Positions 25,153-31,911 of a DNA stretch of 64,000 nt are shown here, one piece after another. The stretch is from Phycisphaeraceae bacterium. GTDB taxonomy: Bacteria > Planctomycetota > Phycisphaerae > Phycisphaerales > UBA1924. Every line of letters starts with the position of its first letter. Within the stretch, counting starts at the first letter, position 1. A program made the translations under genes and the position numbers. The DNA lies in NCBI GenBank assembly GCA_019636695.1, contig JAHBXD010000001.1, forward strand, positions 737,661-801,660. The letters are read 5' to 3'. The notes beneath the pieces are model-generated. The model was not told where the DNA came from. It saw only the letters and a list, made by a program, of their open reading frames with translations, and ran no database searches.

Positions 25153-25847
25153 TGGCGGAAGAGAATCCCAGTACGAACCCGGCGGAGGCGGAGTCCGTCG
25201 CCAAACTGACCAAGGCGCTTGAAGCCGAGCGCGCCGCGCACGCGGCCACCAAGTCCAAACACCGGGAGTTCTGCGCGTCCGTCTACAAGGCGCGCGGCCT
25301 CCCGGATGATGCCACCCCCGATGCACTCTTCGCGTCCCTGGGCGATGAGGAAGCCCGCGTGGCCGAACGCACAAAGTCGATTCAGGAAGAGCGGGACGCG
25401 GCCTTGAAGCGTGCGGAACAGGTGGCGGGCGAGTGGAACGCATTCCGTATTGACCGCGCATTGTCCGAAGCCTTCACCAAGTCGGGCATGAAGCCGGAGA
25501 ACTTGGAAGATGCGCTGGCGATGGCGCGGGGCCTGTTCACCGTCGATGAGAAGGGCCGCGTTCACACCAAGCCGGACGCGCCGAACACTGTCCCCGGCCA
25601 GAGCGCCGAAACCTGGGCGTTCAGTGAACTTCGCACCAAGCGCCCGCATTGGTACCCGCCGAGCATTGGCGGCGGCGCGAAGACACCTGGCGCGGGGTTC
25701 GTATCCCGCGTGGATGATTCATGCTTCAACCCCCGAAGCCCCAATCACAACTTCACGACGCAACTGGCGTTTGAGGGGAGATACGGCGCGAAGGCCGCCG
25801 CCGACGCCCGCGCGAAGTACCGCCACCTGGGAGGCAGTTTCGTATGA
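25152..25847 (+). CDS. Coiled-coil protein, possible scaffold-like
   Basis: 231 residues. Residues 10-120 are a charged coiled coil (KALEAERAAHAATKSKH, EEARVAERTKSIQEERDAALKRA). A conserved-looking middle follows (LSEAFTKSGMKPENLEDALAMARGLFTVDEKG), and the end is unlike the rest: RPHWYPPSIGGGAKTPGAGF, then a Gly/Ala-rich tail. Acidic coiled-coil proteins with a folded C-terminal tip are typical of phage scaffolding proteins; satellites use similar proteins to shrink the helper capsid. No capsid gene is adjacent, so this stays a guess. It overlaps the next gene by ATGA (25844-25847), implying coupled translation. Confidence 0.6.
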   Translation: MAEENPSTNPAEAESVAKLTKALEAERAAHAATKSKHREFCASVYKARGLPDDATPDALFASLGDEEARVAERTKSIQEERDAALKRAEQVAGEWNAFRIDRALSEAFTKSGMKPENLEDALAMARGLFTVDEKGRVHTKPDAPNTVPGQSAETWAFSELRTKRPHWYPPSIGGGAKTPGAGFVSRVDDSCFNPRSPNHNFTTQLAFEGRYGAKAAADARAKYRHLGGSFV

Positions 25848-26242
25848 AGACCGAGCATCAACTGTGGTCCGCGCGGGGTTTGGCCGTGGCGGAAGACGTG
25901 CGCCGGGAAGTCGCCCGCCGCGCCCTGAAGTCGGTTCGGCTTCAGGTGGAGCGGGCCGGGGGCGACTGCGACGACCACTCCGCCCATGTGCGGGCCGCCG
26001 TCCGGGACTTCCTGGGCGGCGCATCGGCCTACCACGTCATCCTTTACGCGGCCTCCGCCGAAGCCGTCCCGCATCGGTACACCGGGCCGGGCGATGAGGC
26101 ATTCCCCGGAGCCGTCCGGCGGGCCGTGCGCCGCATTGGACGGCTTCTCCCGGCGCTGGCCGCCGTGGCGGGCCTGGAGGCTTTGGCCTCCACCCTGGGC
26201 GAAGACTCGCCCTTGGTCCGGCGGATGCGGGCGGACGGGTAG
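25844..26242 (+). CDS. Unknown small element protein
   Basis: 132 residues, no recognised family. Helical, rich in Ala, Arg and Val, with a hydrophobic patch RRIGRLLPALAAVAGLEALA near the C-terminus, too interrupted by Arg to be a certain membrane helix. Last gene of the coupled group 24409-26242; start ATG 25844 within the ATGA overlap. Composition is still the high-G+C type of the element core, unlike the next two genes. Confidence 0.55.
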   Translation: MKTEHQLWSARGLAVAEDVRREVARRALKSVRLQVERAGGDCDDHSAHVRAAVRDFLGGASAYHVILYAASAEAVPHRYTGPGDEAFPGAVRRAVRRIGRLLPALAAVAGLEALASTLGEDSPLVRRMRADG

Positions 26243-26284
26243 CGCTATGGCGAAACCGGGTCTTTGTTGTCCGTACAATCGAGT

Positions 26285-27982
26285 ATGGCCGTCGAGACGT
26301 GGGAGAATCCTGATAGCACCTGGACCATCGCTTCTTTCGTGGTGCGATCACTCTGTACCTCCGCCGAAGTGACCCCGGCGGAAGTGTACTTTGTACTTAC
26401 ATCCCTAGGAATCGAGCGGCGATTCACCGACTATTGGGATAATCACCATTTCTTCCAGCGCGCTGGATTGCCTGAGCACGCGAGCGCCTCGATTGATCCT
26501 AAGCGGGACGGTCGGATCGCGCTCATGGGCGATCACGCTTGGGCATCGGGTGATATTGATGAAGCGAAGCGCCGTTACGAGCATAGCATTGGGAGTGGTG
26601 ACTCCAGCGCGATGGTTGGCATTGGCGGGCTGGTTCGGTTGCACTTCACCCTGGGCGAGTATCACAAGTGCATTGAAGCCTTTCGGCGTGGTTGCCCACC
26701 GCACACGTTCTATCTTCAGTATCGTGAACTGTTCAAGGACAGCGCGTCGAATGGCATGGAGCCGTTCAATCGACTTAGTGCTCAATATCGGGGTACGTCG
26801 CCGTACTTTCTGTCCAATGCGAAGTACATGAGTCGCGCCATCATCGCGGCAGCCGTTCGAGCGGACGGTATCGACGATGGACTTCGCACCATGATTGCCG
26901 ACTACTTCGAGTTGGAGCCTTCCAGCGTAGACGAGTTGGCAAAGGCCGTGTCGGGAGATGAGGAAATCGACCGATTGCGAAAGAAACTCGCGCCCAAGCC
27001 CATCGTTCGCGGGCGTTCACTCGATAGTCTGCGCGCAGAGGGTGACACCGAACGGGCACGCCGCTGGTGTGACTGCCTACCGAAGACTGCTGCCATTGTA
27101 GAAGCCACGGCGATTCTGTTAGACGACTTTCTGGACAGTGGCGATCCTGGATGCCTAGATGAAATGATCGTCGCTGGATCGCCCTTCGGCATTGTGGAAG
27201 TTGACGGCTGGATTCTGTCCGAAGCCCTTGACTCTCGAAGCGCGAGAATCGCCACGATGCCTTCGCATCGACTGGCATTGATGCGCCGGTTCAACTCGAT
27301 ATGTCGGTATCCGAAGTACGATTTCCTGACCGATTACCTGGAAGTCATGCAACTGATTCGTTCAGAGATTGAACCGGGTGACGCGATTGCCGCCATTCTC
27401 GACTTGCAGTGGTACAAGACTTCGTACAGCATCGACAACACTGGACCCGGGGGTGTGCGCGGCGGCTTTGGAAAGACAGAAATCAGTGACCACCGCGAAT
27501 GGCTCGAAATCGCATTGCGGGACCATCCGCCGGTCTTTGACCGCGACTCTCTTGCCAGTCGAGAGAAGGCAATCAGCGCTCTTCATGGCGCATACCTGTT
27601 TCTACGCGAGCGATTCAACGAAATGCGCCGCGATGAACGCTGGATTAGTGAGGCGCAACTGGGCGACGCACTCTCCATGTTGTTCGGCAAGGCTGAAGTT
27701 CAACGGCACGCCCGCCCGCTCTGGCTCAATCCTCAACACCTGGATTATTTCATCCCTCGGTACGCACTGGCGATCGAATACATGGGAGCGCAGCACTATC
27801 AGCCTGTTAGCGTCTTTGGGGGCGAGAGAGCACTTGAAGAAACGAAAGCCCGCGACGAACGGAAACGTGCGATATGCGAACGAATGGGCATCAACTTGGT
27901 CTACGTCACCCATGAGGAAGATGTCGGACGACGGGCACGCGAGATTCATGCGATAGTCTCCGGGCAAAGCCGTGAAAAGTGA
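26285..27982 (+). CDS. TPR-like protein with C-terminal Vsr/PD-(D/E)XK-type nuclease domain, candidate defence effector
   Basis: 565 residues from ATG 26285; a TTG at 26264 would add seven. Residues about 60-150 contain TPR/Sel1-like hairpins (AWASGDIDEAKRRYEHSI, TLGEYHKCIEAFRRGC). The middle, about 200-430, is helical and unassigned. The C-terminus (about 455-560) has the pattern of restriction-endonuclease-fold nucleases of the Vsr-like type: WISEAQLGDAL, then LDYFIPRYALAIEYMGAQHY with D487, E498 and Q503, then FGG, RDERK and GINLVYV. The D-x10-E-x4-Q spacing is the likely active site. The gene is visibly less G+C-rich than the preceding element genes, so it seems separately acquired. It is followed 7 bp later by the HEPN-like gene. 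Anti-phage nuclease activity is inference. Confidence 0.75.
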   Translation: MAVETWENPDSTWTIASFVVRSLCTSAEVTPAEVYFVLTSLGIERRFTDYWDNHHFFQRAGLPEHASASIDPKRDGRIALMGDHAWASGDIDEAKRRYEHSIGSGDSSAMVGIGGLVRLHFTLGEYHKCIEAFRRGCPPHTFYLQYRELFKDSASNGMEPFNRLSAQYRGTSPYFLSNAKYMSRAIIAAAVRADGIDDGLRTMIADYFELEPSSVDELAKAVSGDEEIDRLRKKLAPKPIVRGRSLDSLRAEGDTERARRWCDCLPKTAAIVEATAILLDDFLDSGDPGCLDEMIVAGSPFGIVEVDGWILSEALDSRSARIATMPSHRLALMRRFNSICRYPKYDFLTDYLEVMQLIRSEIEPGDAIAAILDLQWYKTSYSIDNTGPGGVRGGFGKTEISDHREWLEIALRDHPPVFDRDSLASREKAISALHGAYLFLRERFNEMRRDERWISEAQLGDALSMLFGKAEVQRHARPLWLNPQHLDYFIPRYALAIEYMGAQHYQPVSVFGGERALEETKARDERKRAICERMGINLVYVTHEEDVGRRAREIHAIVSGQSREK

Positions 27983-27989
27983 GAACGCC

Positions 27990-28595
27990 ATGCTGTCGCT
28001 GATATCAAGCCAACCCATCGACCCCAACGATCAGATTACCGAAGTAACCACTTATCAAGGGTCTATGAGTCTTCGCATACACGCGATGGGCTTCGTGGAA
28101 CTCGCTGCCGTCGCGGCACGCGCAGTGTTGGAGCACCGTACGGCGATTGACGCCATAGCCCCTTCAATCATCTACGCTATCCGACATGGAGTCGAACTGT
28201 TCCTGAAGGCCATGATTACCGAAGTAACAGAAACGCATCGGGTGACGGCCCAAGCCCCGAATCGAAAGGGTGTAATGGCGGATGCTGAAATAGGACACCA
28301 CTGGCTTCAACGCTTGTGGTCCGAGCATCAAGGATTGATTGTCGAAGTATTGGACTATGAAGCCGCGCACGGTGAACATGCCAACTTTGACCGTCGCGCG
28401 TGGCTGGCCCACTTTGGGGAAATCATCGACCAACTTCACCAAGTCGATCCCGATGGACAAACGCTCCGCTATCCGACCAACCGCGATGGTGTTCCAAACC
28501 TTGGTGGCAAGATGCTTGTGAGCGTGACCTGCCTGGAGCGATTCGCCCAAGCCACGATTGAGTGCTTCTCCCGGTTCGATGAACGGGGGTGCTGA
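27990..28595 (+). CDS. HEPN-like protein, partner of the nuclease gene
   Basis: 201 residues from ATG 27990, which has AAGTGAG upstream; an in-frame GTG at 27972 overlapping the nuclease stop is the alternative start. It is an all-helical protein with features seen in HEPN-superfamily proteins of defence loci: IRHGVELFLKAMI at 64-76, GHHWLQRLW at 102-110, and TLRYPTNRDG after 157. The diagnostic RNase motif RxxxxH was not seen clearly, so it may be a non-catalytic HEPN/MNT-like member. Base composition matches the nuclease gene, so the two moved together. Downstream, 11 bp separate it from the convergent tRNA-Arg gene. Confidence 0.62.
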   Translation: MLSLISSQPIDPNDQITEVTTYQGSMSLRIHAMGFVELAAVAARAVLEHRTAIDAIAPSIIYAIRHGVELFLKAMITEVTETHRVTAQAPNRKGVMADAEIGHHWLQRLWSEHQGLIVEVLDYEAAHGEHANFDRRAWLAHFGEIIDQLHQVDPDGQTLRYPTNRDGVPNLGGKMLVSVTCLERFAQATIECFSRFDERGC

Positions 28596-28605
28596 ATCAG
28601 CCAAA

Positions 28606-28679
28606 CGCGCCCGGGAGGACTCGAACCTCCGACCGACGGATTAGAAATCCGTTGTTCTATCCAACTGAACTACGGGCGC
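28606..28679 (-). tRNA. tRNA-Arg(UCU) carried by the element
   Basis: 74 nt forming a full cloverleaf: acceptor GCGCCCG / CGGGCGC (7 perfect pairs), D-stem GTTC / GAAC, anticodon stem ACGGA / TCCGT around loop TTTCTAA (anticodon TCT), variable loop CGGTC, T-stem GGAGG / CCTCC around TTCGAGT, discriminator G. CCA is not encoded. It reads AGA codons, as does the host gene the element destroyed, but its sequence differs along nearly every stem. Its 5' end is 17 nt after the integrase stop codon and on the same strand, so it may be processed from the integrase transcript. Its loop gives TTAGAAA on the plus strand, one base off the att core. Confidence 0.95.
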
Positions 28680-28696
28680 ACGTCGGACGGCCCATT

Positions 28697-30253
28697 CTAC
28701 GCGCTGGCCTGTCGGCTTGGGCGTCCGGCGGCCTCCCGTTCGATGCGGCCCGCCGGGTTCGTAGCCCCTGGACCGGTCCCCGCCTTGCGGATCAGGAAGC
28801 CCGCCACCTTCTCCGTTGCGGCCCGCATGGCGTCCATGCTGGGCCGGTTGTACCTGTGGTTCATGTTGGCGCTGTCGGGGGTGTGATTCATCAAAGCCTT
28901 CATCACCCGTTCGGACACGCCCACTTCCTCTTCATCTGCGGTTGACGCGAAGGTGTGTCGCAGGACGTGGGCGGAGGCAATGGCCGTGAACTTGCGGGGT
29001 TGCCCCTTAGGGTCAGTCGCCCACTCGCCCGCCGCGTTCCGCCTGAACCGGGCCACCTTGCCCGCCGCATCCCTCATGTAGTCCTGTTCCTTGGGTTCGC
29101 GCAGGTTGACCAATCGGCCTTCCTTGTCCCGCGTCGGGAACACCCACCCTTGATCGTCGCCGACGATGGACGGATTCTCCGCCTTGCGGCGCTTCAGGAT
29201 TTCGACCACGGGCGCGGACAGGGGAACCGTGAACGCTTTCCGCTCCCCGCCCTTCGGGCATGGCCGGTGCATCGACTTGGGCGGAAGCGCCACCCGCTCC
29301 CCCTGGGCGTTGATGTACCACCCCGGCTTGTCGGTCAGGTTCACTTCCTCCCAACGCACCTTCCGGGAATCCTCATTGCGAAGGCCGGTCAACAGGACGA
29401 ACCAATGCCAATCCCGACGAACGGGGTTCGTAACGCCATTGACGCGGGCCGCCCACTCCGGGAGCGCCGCCCAGTCGATCGGCTTCCGCGTCCCCTCTTC
29501 ATTCCACACCTTGCGGAACTTCCGAACGGGGTTCATCGCGTGTTCGTCCGCGTCGAAGCGCTCCGCCGCGCTGTTCCAGACGGCGCGGAGCATCCGAAAT
29601 GCCTTGTTGGCGACGATCGGCCCGTGGTCCTGGGTGATGCGCCGGTGTCGGTCGATACATTCCCGCTTGGTCAGGGACGCCACGGGCCGTTCCATCCACT
29701 CGCCCAGGTAGCGGGCCATTTCGTCCCGCATCCGATCGACCGAGCGGGCGCGGTTCCGGGCCTTCATGTTGGCGACGTGTTCATCAATGGCCTGGGCGAG
29801 CGTGAACGCTTCCCATTCGTCCGGGGCCTGGGGCGCTTGCTCCGGGCCGTCCGCGTCCACCTGGGCGGCCTGGGGAGCGTCGGCGCGGGCCTGGGGGCGT
29901 GCGGGTGCGCCGTCGCGTTCCAGCCGGTCCCGGACGTGGGCGACGATCCGGGCGGCCTCCGCCGCGTCCCCGGCCTTGGCCGCCTTGTTTGCGTCGCCCA
30001 GTTCGCCCCGGACCTTCTCCGCCAAGTCCCGGAAGTCTGAGGCCGTCCGCTTGCCACCGACGCGGCCCAGGGCCACCCGGACGGCCTTCCCGCCTACGTC
30101 GCGTTGGACGTAGAACGTGGCCGACTCCCCGGACACCTTCAACAGGAACCCCTTCAACTTGTCATCGGTGAACACCACCGGCTTCCCGGCTTTGGCCGCC
30201 TCCGCCTTGCACTTCTCAACCGCCCCGTTCGTCAGGTACACACGCCGCGCCAT
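28697..30253 (-). CDS. int: Tyrosine-recombinase integrase
   Basis: 518 residues. An N-terminal arm-binding domain of the P4-integrase type (DDKLKGFLLKVSGESATFYVQR, ALGRVGG) is followed by an unusually long Ala/Gln/Pro-rich linker (about 90-145), a core-binding SAM-like domain (about 150-255) and the catalytic domain. Catalytic residues are visible: R292 (TGLRNED), H429 and R432 (HVLRHTF), H457 and the nucleophile Y468 (NMNHRYNRPS). Start ATG 30253; the GTG-free start lies 17 bp from a perfect 10-bp inverted repeat (30270-30292) that may control it. It lies next to the right att core, as usual for tRNA-targeting elements. Confidence 0.93.
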   Translation of the reverse strand: MARRVYLTNGAVEKCKAEAAKAGKPVVFTDDKLKGFLLKVSGESATFYVQRDVGGKAVRVALGRVGGKRTASDFRDLAEKVRGELGDANKAAKAGDAAEAARIVAHVRDRLERDGAPARPQARADAPQAAQVDADGPEQAPQAPDEWEAFTLAQAIDEHVANMKARNRARSVDRMRDEMARYLGEWMERPVASLTKRECIDRHRRITQDHGPIVANKAFRMLRAVWNSAAERFDADEHAMNPVRKFRKVWNEEGTRKPIDWAALPEWAARVNGVTNPVRRDWHWFVLLTGLRNEDSRKVRWEEVNLTDKPGWYINAQGERVALPPKSMHRPCPKGGERKAFTVPLSAPVVEILKRRKAENPSIVGDDQGWVFPTRDKEGRLVNLREPKEQDYMRDAAGKVARFRRNAAGEWATDPKGQPRKFTAIASAHVLRHTFASTADEEEVGVSERVMKALMNHTPDSANMNHRYNRPSMDAMRAATEKVAGFLIRKAGTGPGATNPAGRIEREAAGRPSRQASA

Positions 30254-30269
30254 ATCGGACCTCCGAAAT

Positions 30270-30292
30270 CCTTGCCAAGGCTCTTGGCAAGG
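30270..30292. promoter_or_regulatory. Perfect 10-bp inverted repeat upstream of int
   Basis: CCTTGCCAAG, spacer GCT, CTTGGCAAGG. It ends the non-coding segment ahead of the integrase start and contains two of the five CCTTGCCA/TGGCAAGG words seen in non-coding parts of the element (also 19425-19432, 22635-22642, 22656-22663). A dimeric regulator or integrase arm site is likely. Confidence 0.5.
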
Positions 30293-30316
30293 TCGGTCCC
30301 TCCATAACCGTACTTG

Positions 30317-30389
30317 ACGGCTACAAGGGGACCGAACGGAAATCCCTACGGCGCAGGGCGTTTACAACACTTTGGGCTACGGCTACAAG
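30317..30389. repeat. Direct repeats ACGGCTACAAG at the right end
   Basis: The 11-mer occurs at 30317-30327 and 30379-30389, 62 bp apart, and the inverted-repeat word ATCCCTACGGC (30342-30352) lies between them. Repeats of this kind next to an att core are typically integrase arm-binding sites. Confidence 0.5.
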
Positions 30390-30402
30390 TCCATAGCCGC
30401 CC

Positions 30403-30409
30403 TTAGAAG
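30403..30409. repeat. attR: Right attachment core, TTAGAAG
   Basis: Identical to 19346-19352; bases on either side differ, so the core is exactly 7 bp. Excision between the two copies would restore the host tRNA-Arg(UCU) and leave a circular element with one core. Confidence 0.9.
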
Positions 30410-30441
30410 ACCGCTGCTCTATCCAGCTGAGCTACCGGGAC
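30403..30441 (-). pseudogene. 5' half of tRNA-Arg(UCU), severed by integration
   Basis: Minus strand: acceptor 5' strand GTCCCGG (30435-30441), TA, D-stem GCTC / GAGC around AGCTGGATA, then A, anticodon stem 5' strand GCGGT and loop CTTCTAA (30403-30409). After the loop the element sequence reads GGGCG, which cannot replace ACCGC, and no T-arm follows, so the element does not rebuild the gene at this end. The 3' half is at 19311-19352. Confidence 0.93.
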
Positions 30442-30540
30442 CGTGCTGCGCGAGTATCGCCGCTCCGCCCGCCAAGTCAACCCCGCCGCCCTCCCGGATG
30501 CCTCCGCGGCCTCTCCGAAGCCTTTTCGGTGGCGAGCACA

Positions 30541-31911
30541 TCACGCTTTGACCACCTTCGCCTTCGCTCCCGGCGTTTTGGCCATCACGTTCCGCGTATC
30601 CACGATCAGCTTTGCGTGCGAGCCGACAAGGTCATAATCCACCCCGTCATGGTCAGTCACGATCACGACGACATCGCTCTGTTCCAATCGCTCAGGCGTC
30701 AGCGATTCGGAACGCAGCGGGAAGTGATATTTCCGCATCATCGGAAACTCCGCAACGTGCGGATCGTGATACGACACCCGCGCATGGCGCCCGAGAAGCT
30801 CCCGGATGATTTCCGCCGCGGGGGTCTCTCGAACATCGTCCACATTCTTCTTATACGCCAGTCCCAGCACCAGCACATCGGCCCCGTGCAGCGGTTTGCC
30901 CATGTCGTTGAGCGCTTCGGCCGTCGCGGCGACCACGCGCCCGGGCATCGACGCGTTGATCTCACCCGCCAGTTCGATGAATCGCGTCGCATGCCCGAAC
31001 TCGCGGGCCTTCCACGTGAGATAAAACGGATCAATCGGGATGCAGTGCCCACCCAGGCCCGGCCCGGGATAAAACGGCGCAAACCCGTAGGGCTTGGTCG
31101 CCGCCGACGCAATGACCTCCCAGATATCGATCCCCATCGAAGCCAGCACCGGCTTGAGTTCATTCACAAGCGCGATATTCACCGCTCGATAGATATTCTC
31201 GAGCAACTTCGCGGCTTCGGCCACTTCTGCGCTTGAAACGGCGACGACATGATCAATGGCGGCCCGATACAGCTCTTCCGCGGCTTCGCCGCTGGCCTGA
31301 TCGATTCCGCCCACGAGGCGCGGTGTCGTTCTGGTCGTGTGGCTCGTCCGCCCCGGGTCTTCCCGCTCGGGGCTGAAAGCAAGGAACCAGTCCTTCCCGA
31401 CATGCAGGCCGCGAGATCGGCCGATCTGTTCGATAATCGGCAGACAGACCTCGCGCGTCGTCCCGGGATAACTCGTCGATTCCAGCACGATCAACTGCCC
31501 TCGACGCAGCGTCCCCGCCGCCATCGCCGTCGATCGCTCGACAAAACTCAGGTCCGGCTCCTTGTGCGGCCCTAAAGGCGTCGGCACGCAAAGCAGTATC
31601 GCATCAGCCTTCGACAACAGCGAGGGGTCGGTCGTCGGACGAAACCGCCCCGACCCCGCGAGCACACGAAACAGGTCTTCACCCGCGTGACGCAGATACG
31701 CCTCACCCCGGCGCAACTGCTCGATCTTCTTCGCGTCCACATCGAAGCCGATCACCTCGAACCCCGCATCGTGCATCGCGCCGGCGATCGGCAGCCCGAC
31801 ATACCCAAGCCCGACAACGCCGACCGTCGCCTCCCGCCGCGCAACTCGGCCGCGAAACTCGTCCAGCACGCTCGGCATACGCGGTGCATCCCCCTTGTCG
31901 CGGTCGATCAT
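30541..31911 (-). CDS. UDP-sugar dehydrogenase (UDP-GlcNAc/ManNAc 6-dehydrogenase type)
   Basis: Oxidises a UDP-sugar to its uronic acid with two NAD+, for surface polysaccharide synthesis. The start is ATG 31911, where ATGA overlaps the phoU stop codon; the frame is open further up but that part lies inside phoU. 456 residues. GxGxxG of the NAD-binding domain is in VGVVGLGYVGLP (30-41). The active-site Cys is in GPGLGGHCIPIDPFYL, the WbpA/WecC-type signature rather than that of UDP-glucose dehydrogenase. Other landmarks: VVLESTSYPGTT, SPEREDPG and VLGLAYKKNVDDVRETPA. The terminal residues are Lys/Ala-rich. Confidence 0.9.
   Translation of the reverse strand: MIDRDKGDAPRMPSVLDEFRGRVARREATVGVVGLGYVGLPIAGAMHDAGFEVIGFDVDAKKIEQLRRGEAYLRHAGEDLFRVLAGSGRFRPTTDPSLLSKADAILLCVPTPLGPHKEPDLSFVERSTAMAAGTLRRGQLIVLESTSYPGTTREVCLPIIEQIGRSRGLHVGKDWFLAFSPEREDPGRTSHTTRTTPRLVGGIDQASGEAAEELYRAAIDHVVAVSSAEVAEAAKLLENIYRAVNIALVNELKPVLASMGIDIWEVIASAATKPYGFAPFYPGPGLGGHCIPIDPFYLTWKAREFGHATRFIELAGEINASMPGRVVAATAEALNDMGKPLHGADVLVLGLAYKKNVDDVRETPAAEIIRELLGRHARVSYHDPHVAEFPMMRKYHFPLRSESLTPERLEQSDVVVIVTDHDGVDYDLVGSHAKLIVDTRNVMAKTPGAKAKVVKA

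Larger units (their letters stand above)
19346..30409. mobile_element. Integrated satellite-like element in tRNA-Arg(UCU), with replacement tRNA
   Basis: 11,064 bp bounded by direct repeats TTAGAAG, which are the anticodon loop of a split tRNA-Arg. Gene order: HTH excisionase-type protein, PrimPol/VapE replication protein, non-coding repeat region, TerS-like protein, four or five small or unknown proteins, two-gene low-G+C cargo, tRNA-Arg(UCU), integrase. All genes except the tRNA and integrase read rightward. No large terminase, portal, major capsid, tail or conjugation gene was recognised, so it resembles a phage satellite more than a prophage or ICE. The ends also carry an 11-bp inverted repeat GCCGTAGGGAT (19353-19363 and 30342-30352). 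The element seems intact: integrase catalytic residues, both att copies and the replication gene are whole. Confidence 0.92.

Noticed and set aside
28955..30040. Open frame antisense to the integrase
   Set aside because: The integrase has its full catalytic set on the other strand.
19311..30441. Trans-spliced split tRNA
   Set aside because: The halves meet at an exact att repeat flanking an integrase element, which explains the split. No bacterial trans-splicing machinery is expected, and the element carries a substitute tRNA.
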